Assembly (NCBI GenBank): GCA_015067895.1
Contig: SVLP01000009.1
Location: forward strand, 5,003-69,002
Length of the DNA: 64,000 nt
DNA from: Oscillospiraceae bacterium
GTDB lineage: Bacteria > Bacillota_A > Clostridia > Oscillospirales > Oscillospiraceae
Reading direction: 5' to 3'
The notes below the pieces were generated by a model that was given only the letters and a program-made list of their open reading frames with translations, ran no database searches and was not told the DNA's origin. A program made the position numbers and the translations under genes. Shown piece by piece: positions 8,770 to 16,817 of this stretch. The first letter of the stretch is position 1; every line of letters begins with the position of its first letter.

Positions 8770-9003
8770 GTGAAGGAATATGCTCGCAGACTTCGGGATC
8801 TGCGCACGGATCGGGAGCTGTCTCAAATCCAGGTCGCAGTGATCCTGGGTACTACCAAAAACCAGGTTGGAAAATACGAACGAGGGGAACAGGAAATGCC
8901 CATCCGGCATTTGATAACCCTTTGCAATTACTACGGCGTCAGCGCGGACTACGTGCTCGGACTTCCGGAAGGACGTCCCTACGGTTTCAGCAAGACAAAA
9001 TAA
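8770..9003 (+). CDS. XRE-family regulator, GTG start, 77 aa
   Basis: A compact helix-turn-helix repressor: YARRLRDLRTDRELSQIQVA, then ILGTTKNQVGKYERGEQEMP, then IRHLITLCNYYGVSADYVLGL. It is nearly all DNA-binding domain. The GTG at 8770 follows CAGGAGG by 7 bases, and homology begins there; an upstream in-frame ATG has no ribosome-binding site. A second protein of the same subgroup is encoded at 61719-61949. The operator-like repeats upstream suggest autoregulation. Confidence 0.85.
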   Translation: MKEYARRLRDLRTDRELSQIQVAVILGTTKNQVGKYERGEQEMPIRHLITLCNYYGVSADYVLGLPEGRPYGFSKTK

Positions 9004-9046
9004 TGTTAGAAACGGACGCAAGGGCTTTTTCATATTCATAAACTGT

Positions 9047-9072
9047 CAGCCCGCCCCCGAGGGGGCGGGCTG
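9047..9072. terminator. Hairpin between convergent genes
   Basis: CAGCCCGCCCC-CGAG-GGGGCGGGCTG forms a long GC stem between the XRE stop (9003) and the SLH-protein stop (9078). There is no strong T-run on either side. Confidence 0.5.
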
Positions 9073-9077
9073 GTGTG

Positions 9078-11009
9078 TTATGCGAAGGTACGATACAGGA
9101 ACGTGACGATCTGGGCGCGGTTGCAGATGGAACCCACGCCGAACTCGGTGGCACTCAGGCCGTTGGTGACATTGTTTTCAACAGCCCATAGGACGGCATC
9201 GTAGTAGAAGTCCCCGGCCTTCACGTCAGCAAAGGGGTTGTCGGCATTGGCGGCGGGACGCTCCACGCTGCGCCACAGGAAGGTGACCACCTGGGCCCGG
9301 TTGCAGTAGGCGTAGGGGCCGAAGTGGGCGGCATCCAGACCGTTGGTGATCCCCTCCTCCACCGCCCAGAGGACGGCCTTGTAGTAGAAGTCACGCTCGG
9401 TCACATCCACAAAGGGGTTACTGCCGGAGGTGGGTTCGGGGGAGCCTGCCGCCCGCCACAGGAAGGTGACCACCTGGGCCCGCTGACACTGGCCCAGAGG
9501 ATTGAATGTCGTGGCGGTGGTGCCGGTGGTGATGCCCTCCTCCACGGCCCAGGCCACGGGGAGCTCGTAGAAGCTGCCGGACTCCACATCGTCGAAGGGG
9601 GTCAGACGGGTGACGCCGCAGCGGCCGCAGCGGGTGCCCTGCCAGTGGTGGCCCAGAGGCTCGGTGCGGTCGGTCACGTAGCTGTCGCCGCATTCGGCGC
9701 AGGTGTAGGTGGTACAGCCGCCCTCCGTGCAGGTGGGCTCCGTGACCACGGCCTCGTAGCGGTGGGCATGGGTGGGGATCTCATGGAAGACGGGAGCGGA
9801 TCTGTCGGTGACGAACCAGACGATCTGCCCGCCCGCCAGGATGGGCTCGCAGTCGGAAAGGGCACCGGAGCCGGTGATGATTTCCCCCTGGATCTCGCCG
9901 TGTCCATCCAGGAAGCAGTATTTCAGAACGCCGTCCTCCGTCCAGGTCAGGAAGAACCGGTCTGCGGAGAGCTTCAGCAGATGGGGCGGAGAAACTTCAA
10001 CACCGTCGGTTTCTGAATAATTGGTGAGCCAGTGGAGCACGGTGCCCTCGTCGGTGAAATCGTCCTTGGGCGTGGCGGTGACAAAGATGTTCCGGTGGGC
10101 GTACATCAGATCCACCGTTTCGCTCATATCGTAGGCACTTCCGGCGATGAGATAGTCGGTGGCGGAGCACTCAAAGCCGCCCACGGAAACGCCGGTGTCG
10201 TTGTAATGGCCGGTGGAGTTGGCGATGGGCAGGGCATTGACATAGCTGACTTTGCCATAGAACTGCTCCTCGCCCGCCTTCCTGCCGTATTTGATGAGCA
10301 CCACAGACCGGGGCAGGGCGTCGCCGTGATCCACTGCCAGCAGGGTATCGCCGTCCACCCGGACGAACTGGTTGAAGGAGTGGCTGATGTAGCCGTAGTT
10401 TCTGTTCAGCACCTCGGTGAGTTCATCGGTGACGGTCATGTCGCTGATTCGGACGGAGATCATCACGTTGGCCTGATGGTGCAGTCCGTCCCCGGAGTCA
10501 TACATCTCATGGGCGGTGCGGATGTAGAGGATGTCGCCGCTGCGGTCGAAGCGGAGGGAACCGGCGTCGAAGGGGATGTAGGTGTTGGCGCCGAAAAGGC
10601 TGGCGTGGTCGACCTTCTGCCAGTCCTTGGTGTAACGGATGATCCGGAAGACCTCCACGCTGTCGTCCTCGTTGGGATTGTCCTGGCCCACCACCACAAA
10701 GTTGTAGTCGGTGTCCATCCGGACGCCGCCGAAGACGGGCAGCTCCAGGGGGATGGTTTTGCCGGAGAGGAACTGGAAGTTCTGGTCGTAATATTCCACC
10801 ACCAGATCGCTGCCGATGGCCTCGGCCCGGACATACCGGCCGTTTTCCCAGGCCAGATTCGAGTAGATGGGATGGTAAAAGCGTCCGGCATTGATGTAGA
10901 AGTGGTCATCGATGTTGCTGCTGACAGCGGGGGCGGAGCCTGCACACACGGCGGGGATCAGGGATACCGCCAGCATCAGTGCAAGCACCAGAGAAATGAT
11001 ACGCTTCAT
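9078..11009 (-). CDS. Secreted surface protein with three C-terminal SLH domains, 643 aa
   Basis: A signal peptide (MKRIISLVLALMLAVSLIPAVCA) leads a body of about 380 residues that I cannot assign; it is rich in beta-strands and repeated YYD/aromatic patterns, possibly a propeller. At about 415-465 lies a cysteine-pair module (PTCTEGGCTTYTCAECGDSY, then CGRCG) seen in many clostridial surface proteins. Three SLH domains (about 468-643) follow, each with the W-A-(V/E)-E-x-(G/N)-(I/V)-(T) core and a final NRAQ(V/I)VTFL-W/Y-R. SLH domains bind secondary cell-wall polymer non-covalently, so the protein sits in the S-layer. AAAGGAG lies 8 bases before the ATG. Confidence 0.88.
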   Translation of the reverse strand: MKRIISLVLALMLAVSLIPAVCAGSAPAVSSNIDDHFYINAGRFYHPIYSNLAWENGRYVRAEAIGSDLVVEYYDQNFQFLSGKTIPLELPVFGGVRMDTDYNFVVVGQDNPNEDDSVEVFRIIRYTKDWQKVDHASLFGANTYIPFDAGSLRFDRSGDILYIRTAHEMYDSGDGLHHQANVMISVRISDMTVTDELTEVLNRNYGYISHSFNQFVRVDGDTLLAVDHGDALPRSVVLIKYGRKAGEEQFYGKVSYVNALPIANSTGHYNDTGVSVGGFECSATDYLIAGSAYDMSETVDLMYAHRNIFVTATPKDDFTDEGTVLHWLTNYSETDGVEVSPPHLLKLSADRFFLTWTEDGVLKYCFLDGHGEIQGEIITGSGALSDCEPILAGGQIVWFVTDRSAPVFHEIPTHAHRYEAVVTEPTCTEGGCTTYTCAECGDSYVTDRTEPLGHHWQGTRCGRCGVTRLTPFDDVESGSFYELPVAWAVEEGITTGTTATTFNPLGQCQRAQVVTFLWRAAGSPEPTSGSNPFVDVTERDFYYKAVLWAVEEGITNGLDAAHFGPYAYCNRAQVVTFLWRSVERPAANADNPFADVKAGDFYYDAVLWAVENNVTNGLSATEFGVGSICNRAQIVTFLYRTFA

Positions 11010-11044
11010 GGGATTATGCTCCTTTCATTTTGGAATCTGCTCCC

Positions 11045-11074
11045 ATTATAAAAGCGCAGGTGCGCCGCAGTCAA
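11045..11074 (-). promoter_or_regulatory. Promoter of the SLH protein
   Basis: TTGACT and TATAAT on the minus strand with an 18-base spacer, 36 bases before the start at 11009. Confidence 0.65.
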
Positions 11075-11078
11075 GAAA

Positions 11079-11108
11079 AAAGCAGAACGGAGCATTCCGT
11101 TCTGCTTT
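11079..11108 (-). terminator. Intrinsic terminator of the nucleotidyltransferase gene
   Basis: A perfect 12-bp stem, AAAGCAGAACGG / CCGTTCTGCTTT, lies 4 bases past the stop at 11112. It is followed on the minus strand by TTTCTTG and overlaps the upstream edge of the SLH-protein promoter. Confidence 0.8.
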
Positions 11109-11111
11109 GGG

Positions 11112-12278
11112 TCAAAGTCCGATGCGGTTCATGAAATCGTCGTAGGCGTCCACGGTCTCCCGGTCGGTGCGGGCGATGGTGCGGATCTGTGCCGTCCGCT
11201 GGGTGATGCTTTTGGCATTCACCGCCGCCCGGTGCAGCAGCGCCACGGGGATGAGCCATTTTCGGCCCTCGATATAGGTGTATCGCTGGGCCAGGATCTC
11301 GTAGGGTGGGAACAGGATGCGCTTCACCGCCCCTGCTCTGCCGGTGGAATGGTCGGACTCCCGGCGGTTTCGGATCTGCACGACGCTCTTGTCCCGGAGC
11401 TTTCCGAAGAGATCCGCGTCCAGCACGTAGGTCAGCAGCTCCCCGACGGCCTCCACCCGGGCAAAGGCGCAGGGTGCACAGACGCCGAACCAGCTTTCGC
11501 AGGCGGTCAGCATCGTATCGAGAAATGCGCCCAGCTTCAGCGTCTCCATCTCCCGGCGGATGACGCTCCAGTCCATGGTGTCGCCGAAGCGGTGGATGAT
11601 GAGCGCCGCGTCCAGATACATCCGCAGGCCCGCGCCGCCGGCATACAGATGCTTGGCCAGATGGCACAGGGTATACAGGAAGTGGAACTCCCTTTCCGGC
11701 TCGAAGCAGCGGCCCTGCCGCAGTACGCCATGGCTCCAGGCGTCGGCGAAATAGGCGGGCAGGTCACTGCGCTCGTCCAGGGAGGCGTCCATCAGATTGG
11801 TGTGCAGCTCGTAAAACTCGGCGCCCCGGCCATAGCTGTAGGTGGGCTCCCAGTTGGTCTTCACGGCAAAGCCCTGCGCACACAGCAGCTCGTGGGCCGC
11901 CTGCCGATCCTCCCGGCGGATCAGGATGTCGATGTCGCCGAAGGTACGCAGCTCCGGCACCTCGTACAGATGCCGCAGATACCAGCCCTTCACGGGCATA
12001 TGGTCGATCCCGGCGTCGCTGAGGGCCTTCGACAGCTCCTCGAAGGCGGCATAGCGCTGGGTGTGGAGGAACAGGGTCTGCCGCAGATGCCGGTTCAGAT
12101 GTGTGCGCAGTGTGTCGTCCGAAAAAAGCTTCCACTTTTTGTCCATATAGGCCAGAAGCGGAAGCAGATTCTGCATCTGCGCCATGTGCAGCAGTTTGGC
12201 CGCATCGAATTGGGGCAGCACGGGCGCGGTGTCCCGGATAAAGGCGCTCAGCAGCGCGGTCAGGGGATGGTCAGTCAT
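11112..12278 (-). CDS. Nucleotidyltransferase-fold protein (NTP_transf_5 type), 388 aa
   Basis: A member of the uncharacterised nucleotidyltransferase family PF14907. The core is HMPVKGWYLRHLYE followed by LRTFGDIDILIRREDRQ, where the D-x-D of FGDIDIL supplies the metal-binding acids, then AHELLCAQGF. The C-terminal half is helical, with a cysteine cluster (CESWFGVCAPC). Such proteins are common in polysaccharide gene clusters; their substrates are unknown. The gene is 28 bases downstream of the GT2 gene and shares its transcript. Confidence 0.78.
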   Translation of the reverse strand: MTDHPLTALLSAFIRDTAPVLPQFDAAKLLHMAQMQNLLPLLAYMDKKWKLFSDDTLRTHLNRHLRQTLFLHTQRYAAFEELSKALSDAGIDHMPVKGWYLRHLYEVPELRTFGDIDILIRREDRQAAHELLCAQGFAVKTNWEPTYSYGRGAEFYELHTNLMDASLDERSDLPAYFADAWSHGVLRQGRCFEPEREFHFLYTLCHLAKHLYAGGAGLRMYLDAALIIHRFGDTMDWSVIRREMETLKLGAFLDTMLTACESWFGVCAPCAFARVEAVGELLTYVLDADLFGKLRDKSVVQIRNRRESDHSTGRAGAVKRILFPPYEILAQRYTYIEGRKWLIPVALLHRAAVNAKSITQRTAQIRTIARTDRETVDAYDDFMNRIGL

Positions 12279-12306
12279 GGCAATACCACCTTGTCAATGA
12301 TGGGGG

Positions 12307-13287
12307 TCATCTGCCTGCAAGGATCCGCGCGGCCAGATCCAGGATCGGCGCGGCACAGAGCTTCACGGGCAGCGCCAGCAATCTGCAGCGCAGATCCCCG
12401 GGCAGCGGCAGCCCCAGCCGGTTGAAGCTGCGGCAGCGGTGGGTCAGGATCCGCCACCGCTGTTTTCTGGGGGCTCCGGTCAGCCGGAGCTGCTTGCCCT
12501 CGGAGTAGATATCGCTCAGCAGCAGAAAATTCCGGGCCCGCGTCAGCTGTTCGAGCAGCGGCTCGCCGATGGATGCGGCGTCGATGGCCTTATCCGATTC
12601 CCGGCTCGCCAGCGCCAGCTGCTCCCGGCGGTTGTCCAGAGGCCTGCGGGACAGGGAGCCGGTGTTCTCCAGGCTGACGGTATACAGCAGTTCCCCGGAC
12701 AGACACAGGCCGCCGCAGTGGAGCAGATATTGCAGATTGAACAGCGCATCCTCCGCGATGGTCAGCTCCGGATGGAACCGCAGGTGGTGCTCCTGGAGGA
12801 TGCTGCGGCGGTAGCGCTTGTTCCAGGGAACGTTGATCCATTTCCGGTAGTAGGCCCGGGCCAGCCTGGCGCCGTATTCCGCGGGATCCAGGGAGGCGAA
12901 GGGCTTCAGCCGGAAGCAGGTGCCGTCGCTGCGGCGATAGGAAAAGAGCAGATAGTCGTAGAGCCCGTCGGGATCCAGCGCGTCGAGCCTGTCAAAATAG
13001 CCCGGCTCCACATGATCGTCGCTGTCGACGAAGAGCACATATTCTCCCCTGGCCCGATCCAGTCCCAGGTTCCGGGCTGTCGAAACGCCGCCGTTCTCCT
13101 TGTGCAGCAGGACGATCCGGGGATCCCGGGCCGCATAGGCTCTGCAGATGGCGCCGCTGTCGTCGGTGGAGCCGTCGTCGATGAGCAGCAGCTCGGCGTC
13201 CGGATAGGACTGCTGCGCAAGACTGTCCAGGCAGCGGGGAAGGGTTTGGGCAGCGTTGTAAACGGGGATTATCACGGAGTATTTCAT
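12307..13287 (-). CDS. GT2-family glycosyltransferase, 326 aa
   Basis: A GT-A fold transferase. The start YSVIIPVYNAAQTLPRCLDS, nucleotide-binding LLIDDGSTDDSG, KENGGVSTARNLGL and metal-binding FVDSDDHVEPGY are all present in order, as in PF00535. The C-terminal 120 residues are variable and basic. GGAGG lies 11 bases before the ATG. It heads a two-gene unit with the nucleotidyltransferase, away from the main polysaccharide locus. Donor and acceptor sugars are unknown. Confidence 0.87.
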   Translation of the reverse strand: MKYSVIIPVYNAAQTLPRCLDSLAQQSYPDAELLLIDDGSTDDSGAICRAYAARDPRIVLLHKENGGVSTARNLGLDRARGEYVLFVDSDDHVEPGYFDRLDALDPDGLYDYLLFSYRRSDGTCFRLKPFASLDPAEYGARLARAYYRKWINVPWNKRYRRSILQEHHLRFHPELTIAEDALFNLQYLLHCGGLCLSGELLYTVSLENTGSLSRRPLDNRREQLALASRESDKAIDAASIGEPLLEQLTRARNFLLLSDIYSEGKQLRLTGAPRKQRWRILTHRCRSFNRLGLPLPGDLRCRLLALPVKLCAAPILDLAARILAGR

Positions 13288-13326
13288 ACAGCTGTGCCTC
13301 CCCCCCGGTCATGATCCAAAATCAAA

Positions 13327-13353
13327 AAGCCCCCGGAAGCGGAGGCTTCTTAT
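13327..13353 (-). terminator. Terminator of the two-component operon
   Basis: On the minus strand a stem AGCCTCCG / CGGGGGCT with one G-U wobble is followed by TTTTTG, downstream of the histidine-kinase stop at 13405. Confidence 0.6.
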
Positions 13354-13404
13354 GATAGTATACCGTTTTTACGCGGCAATGTCAATCCGAAGGGGGGATG
13401 GGCG

Positions 13405-14583
13405 TCAACGCCGGATGGGCAGCTGGACGCTGAGGATCACCTGTCCGTCCCGGCTTTCGGCCCAGATCCTGCCGCCGTGGTCGGTGACGATGCCCCGGGC
13501 GATGGGGAGGCCCAATCCGTAGCCGCCGGAGGTGCGGGCCGGGTCAGCCCGGTAGAAGCGGCGGAAGATCCGCTGGCATTCCTCCCGGCTCAGGGGGGCA
13601 CCGGGATTGGCGGTGGTGAGCAGGGCGCTGCATCCCTGCTTCGTCAGGCGCACCCGGACGGTGCTGCCGTCGGGGGAATACTTCATGGCGTTGTCCAGCA
13701 GGATGCCCACCACCTGCCGCAGGTGCAGGGGGCTGCCGCTGATGCAGATCCCCGGCTCGATGTCGCTGTGCAAGGTCAGGCCCCGCTCGAAGTACACCGG
13801 CTCGAAGGGCAGCAGCTCCTCGCTCACCAGCTCCGACAGGTCAAGGGTCTCGAAGGAGGCCCGGGCCGCGCCGTTGTCCACCCGGGCCAGCTCCAGCAGG
13901 CTCTCCACCAGAGAGCGCATCTGCCGGCTCATGGTCAGGATGCTGTGGGCGTACTGCTCCCGGGCGGGGCCGGTCTGCAGCAGCTCGGCGTTGGTCATGA
14001 TGACGGTCAGGGGGGTCTTGAGCTCATGGCTGGCATCGGCCACGAACTGCCGCTGCTCCTGCCAGGCCCGTTCCACGGGCCTGGTGGCCCACCGGGCAAG
14101 CACGATGCACACGCCCCAGAGCACCACCCAGGACAGAACGCCGATAATCAGACAGTTCCTCGTCAGATCCCAAATGGTGCGCAGCTCGCCGGAGATGTCC
14201 ACAAAGATCAGGTTGTAGCCATCGGGAAACGTCGCGCGGTGGTAGCGCAGGCTGTATTCCAGCAGAACGCCGATCTCCTTCCCGGAGGTGTCGGCCTGGG
14301 TGATGATGTCAGTGAGCATCTGCTCGTCGCTCAGATCGAAGCCGTTGCGCCGCTCCAGCGTCTGTCCCCGGGGGGACACCCGGATGATGAAGCAGGGGGG
14401 ATTGGTATGGCCGGGAGGGCCGGGACGATCAGGGCCGCCGGCTGCGTGGCGGAGGAACTCGATGCTCTCCGCCTTCAGATCGGCGGCGGTGGAATGGATC
14501 AGCAGGCCGAAAATCACCCCCATGAAGACGGTGACGATGGCCATGGTGACGCAGATGAATTTGAGCCGAAGGGTTCGGATCAC
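13405..14583 (-). CDS. Membrane sensor histidine kinase, 392 aa
   Basis: An HPK1a-type sensor. A membrane helix (about 7-30) is followed by an extracytoplasmic region of about 100 residues, a second helix (about 137-160, LIIGVLSWVVLWGVCIVLA), and the kinase core. The phospho-accepting H186 is in FVADASHELKTPLTV, the N box is GILLDNAMKYSP, and the G box is GGYGLGLPIARGIV. It overlaps the response regulator stop by 4 bases (ATGA), so the pair is translationally coupled. The sensed signal is unknown. Confidence 0.92.
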   Translation of the reverse strand: MIRTLRLKFICVTMAIVTVFMGVIFGLLIHSTAADLKAESIEFLRHAAGGPDRPGPPGHTNPPCFIIRVSPRGQTLERRNGFDLSDEQMLTDIITQADTSGKEIGVLLEYSLRYHRATFPDGYNLIFVDISGELRTIWDLTRNCLIIGVLSWVVLWGVCIVLARWATRPVERAWQEQRQFVADASHELKTPLTVIMTNAELLQTGPAREQYAHSILTMSRQMRSLVESLLELARVDNGAARASFETLDLSELVSEELLPFEPVYFERGLTLHSDIEPGICISGSPLHLRQVVGILLDNAMKYSPDGSTVRVRLTKQGCSALLTTANPGAPLSREECQRIFRRFYRADPARTSGGYGLGLPIARGIVTDHGGRIWAESRDGQVILSVQLPIRR

Positions 14584-15254
14584 AGCTGTTCAACCTCCAG
14601 ATGGTAGCCCATGCGGCGGATGGCCTCGATGCGGATGTCAGAGCCGATGGCGCGGAGCTTCTTGCGCAAAAAGCCCACGTAGACCTCCACATGGTTCTCC
14701 ACCGCATTGGAGTCATAGCCCCAGACCCGGGCCAGGATCGTTTCTTTGGAGACGATGCGCTCGCCTGCCTGGAACAAAAAGCGCATAACATCGAATTCTC
14801 TTGCGGAAAGGCGGACGGACTTCTCCCCGCAGATGAGCTGACTGGTACCGAGATCCAGCACGGTGTTGCCGAAGCGGAGCTCGTCCACCTGATTGCCCTG
14901 GCGGCGCAGGAGGGCGTTGATGCAGGCCAGCAGCTCTCTGGTGTCGAAGGGCTTGGTCAGATAGTAGTCGGCACCGGCGTTGAGGCCCTGGATCCGATCC
15001 TCGATGCCGCCGAGGGCCGTGAGCATCAAAATGGGGGTGGTACACCGCTGGGCGCGCACCTGGCGGGCCACCGTGAAGCCGTCCATGCCCGGCATCATCA
15101 CATCCAAAATCAGCAGATCGTAGATGCCCAGCCGGGCGTACTCCGCGCCGGTCTCGCCGTCGCAGACCGTCTCCACCTCAAAGCCCTTTTGCTCCAGCAC
15201 AGCCTGAATGGACTGGGCCAGCAGTATTTCGTCCTCAATGACCAGAATCTTCAT
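14580..15254 (-). CDS. OmpR/PhoB-family response regulator, 224 aa
   Basis: A receiver domain (VIEDEILLAQSIQAVLEQ, phospho-acceptor D51 in LLILDVMMPGMDG, lysine in YYLTKPFD) joined to a winged-helix DNA-binding domain (LSAREFDVMRFLF, RVWGYDSNAVENHVEVYVGF, LRKKLRAIG). Length and order are typical. It is the first gene of the unit, with TATAAT and tandem GCTGAA repeats upstream. The partner kinase follows with a 4-base overlap. Confidence 0.93.
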   Translation of the reverse strand: MKILVIEDEILLAQSIQAVLEQKGFEVETVCDGETGAEYARLGIYDLLILDVMMPGMDGFTVARQVRAQRCTTPILMLTALGGIEDRIQGLNAGADYYLTKPFDTRELLACINALLRRQGNQVDELRFGNTVLDLGTSQLICGEKSVRLSAREFDVMRFLFQAGERIVSKETILARVWGYDSNAVENHVEVYVGFLRKKLRAIGSDIRIEAIRRMGYHLEVEQL

Positions 15255-15281
15255 GGTTTGCCTCCTAGTGATACGTTATCT

Positions 15282-15317
15282 ATTATAATAACGAAGGGGG
15301 CTGAAGGGAAGCTGAAA
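15282..15317 (-). promoter_or_regulatory. Promoter and tandem-repeat operator of the two-component operon
   Basis: On the minus strand TATAAT (15282-15287) lies 28 bases before the response-regulator start. Upstream, at the -35 position, TTCAGC occurs twice with an 11-base period (15300-15306 and 15311-15317). Direct repeats one helical turn apart are how OmpR-family dimers bind, so autoregulation is likely. Confidence 0.55.
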
Positions 15318-15356
15318 TTTTTCAGGTTTTTTGATTTTTGGGAGAATGTAGAAAAG

Positions 15357-15655
15357 GGGCTGTAAAGAAACCTGAATAAAGATTCGGGTTGTACATGAGT
15401 CAATCAGAAGAACCATCTGCCGTCTGCCGCTGTCATTGCGAGGAGCCGACAGGCGACGCGGCAATCTCCTGGTACTGCGTCACAAATTTGCACATCGTAC
15501 CAGGAGATCGCCGCGCCCTTACGGGCTCGCGATGACATGGATGCGGTCACCTGATCCGATTGATCCAACATAGAAAACAGCAGCAGTGTCCCACTTGCTT
15601 GTGCGGTCACTGCTGCTGTATGTTGTTTGGATCCCTATGTGTTTCTTTACAGCCC
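15357..15655. repeat. 300-bp MITE-like element with terminal inverted repeats, copy 2 (inverted)
   Basis: The same element as 4842-5136 in opposite orientation, with ends GGGCTGTAAAGAAAC and GTTTCTTTACAGCCC and the same inner blocks at high identity. The two copies enclose 10.2 kb of chromosome. No coding capacity is visible. It occupies most of the gap 15255-15678. Confidence 0.8.
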
Positions 15656-15678
15656 TATACAGCTCTGGCGGAAGATAT

Positions 15679-16716
15679 TCAGAAAAGACGATCCAGCCGT
15701 TTCAGCACCTTGTCGACCCTCAGAAGCTTCAGAACGCGGGTCAGCAGCCAGTCTGCGGCCGTACCGACGGCGTAGATGACCAGGGCCGCCCCGATGACCG
15801 TGCCGATCAGCTCCGGGACGGGCCCGATGCCGAGTTCCGCGAACCGGTTCTCCAGCAGACCGAACATCAGCGGATGGGCATGGAGCAGATACACGCCGAA
15901 GGCGTGGGGGGAGAGGACAGCCACGGTCTTTTCCGCCCACCGGGGCAGCCCCAGCCGGGAGAAGACGGCGACCAGGGACACCGCCGCCAGCACGATGGTG
16001 GGGGAGGTATACTCGATGAGGATGTTGCCGTAGGCATCATGCCAGTAGTGGGGCCGCCACCACAGCACCAGCATCCGGGGCGCCCAGGCGAAGAGCACCG
16101 CGCCCAGGTAGATCAGGCCCCATTTCCGCCCGGACAATCGGGACAGAACATCGTATTTCCCCAGATACCCGCCCAGCAGATACATCACCGCCAGCCACAG
16201 TGCGCTGTAGCCATCATGGAGGTAAAATGCGTCGGTCAGGGGAGATATGGGCAGGATGCAAAACAGCAGCAAAATACCGGAAATAGCAACTTTCAGCTCC
16301 ATTTTCGGCATCTTCTGCACCGTAAAGTTCAGCAAAGGCATCAGCACGAAGAGCCCGACATAGGCCGTCAGATACCAGTACTGCCCGGTGGTCACGGGGA
16401 TCAGGGCACTGACCGCAGTCCTGAAGTCCTTGGGCCGGAAGGCCAGCGTGATGGCGATGCAATAGATCACGGCCTTCAGCCAGAGCATGGCCAGGCCAGA
16501 CAGCTTCGGCCTGCGATCCCAGCCGACGAAGCCCGAGATCAGGGCATAGCAGTTGACGGCGCAGAGCATGGCGATCCGCAGCAGCTGAGCCGTCAGAAAC
16601 TGGCCCGACAGCAGCCCGCTTCCCGTGATGATGCCGCCGATGCCGATGATGTGCAAGGCCGCCACGAACAGCATGGCCGCCATCCGCAGAAGATCGATCC
16701 CGTAGTTGCGCTTCAT
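15679..16716 (-). CDS. Acyltransferase-3 family membrane protein, 345 aa
   Basis: An integral membrane O-acyltransferase (PF01757) of the kind that acetylates surface sugars or peptidoglycan. The start NYGIDLLRMAAMLFVAALHI carries the family's R and H landmarks, and about ten hydrophobic helices follow, with HAFGVYLLHAHPLMF near the end. The ATG at 16716 has AGGAGG 8 bases upstream; a longer frame reaching 16806 runs through the divergent promoter and is rejected. The likely role is acetylation of an envelope polymer; the acceptor is unknown. Confidence 0.85.
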   Translation of the reverse strand: MKRNYGIDLLRMAAMLFVAALHIIGIGGIITGSGLLSGQFLTAQLLRIAMLCAVNCYALISGFVGWDRRPKLSGLAMLWLKAVIYCIAITLAFRPKDFRTAVSALIPVTTGQYWYLTAYVGLFVLMPLLNFTVQKMPKMELKVAISGILLLFCILPISPLTDAFYLHDGYSALWLAVMYLLGGYLGKYDVLSRLSGRKWGLIYLGAVLFAWAPRMLVLWWRPHYWHDAYGNILIEYTSPTIVLAAVSLVAVFSRLGLPRWAEKTVAVLSPHAFGVYLLHAHPLMFGLLENRFAELGIGPVPELIGTVIGAALVIYAVGTAADWLLTRVLKLLRVDKVLKRLDRLF

Positions 16717-16737
16717 GTTCCGCACCTCCTTCCTGTA

Positions 16738-16766
16738 TTGACAAGGATACCAAAAAACGATATAAT
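16738..16766 (+). promoter_or_regulatory. Consensus promoter of the RACo operon
   Basis: TTGACA and TATAAT with a 17-base spacer, a perfect sigma-A match, 52 bases before the ATG at 16818. A divergent minus-strand promoter (TTGAAA at 16767-16772, TATCCT at 16744-16749) overlaps it and would serve the acyltransferase. Confidence 0.75.
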
Positions 16767-16817
16767 TTTCAATATAAACATACCGAAACAATCTGACTTT
16801 TGACAAGGAGAGACTGT

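Noticed and set aside
8321..9003. Classical toxin-antitoxin operon
   Set aside because: The genes are divergent, and the small protein shows no known toxin motif.
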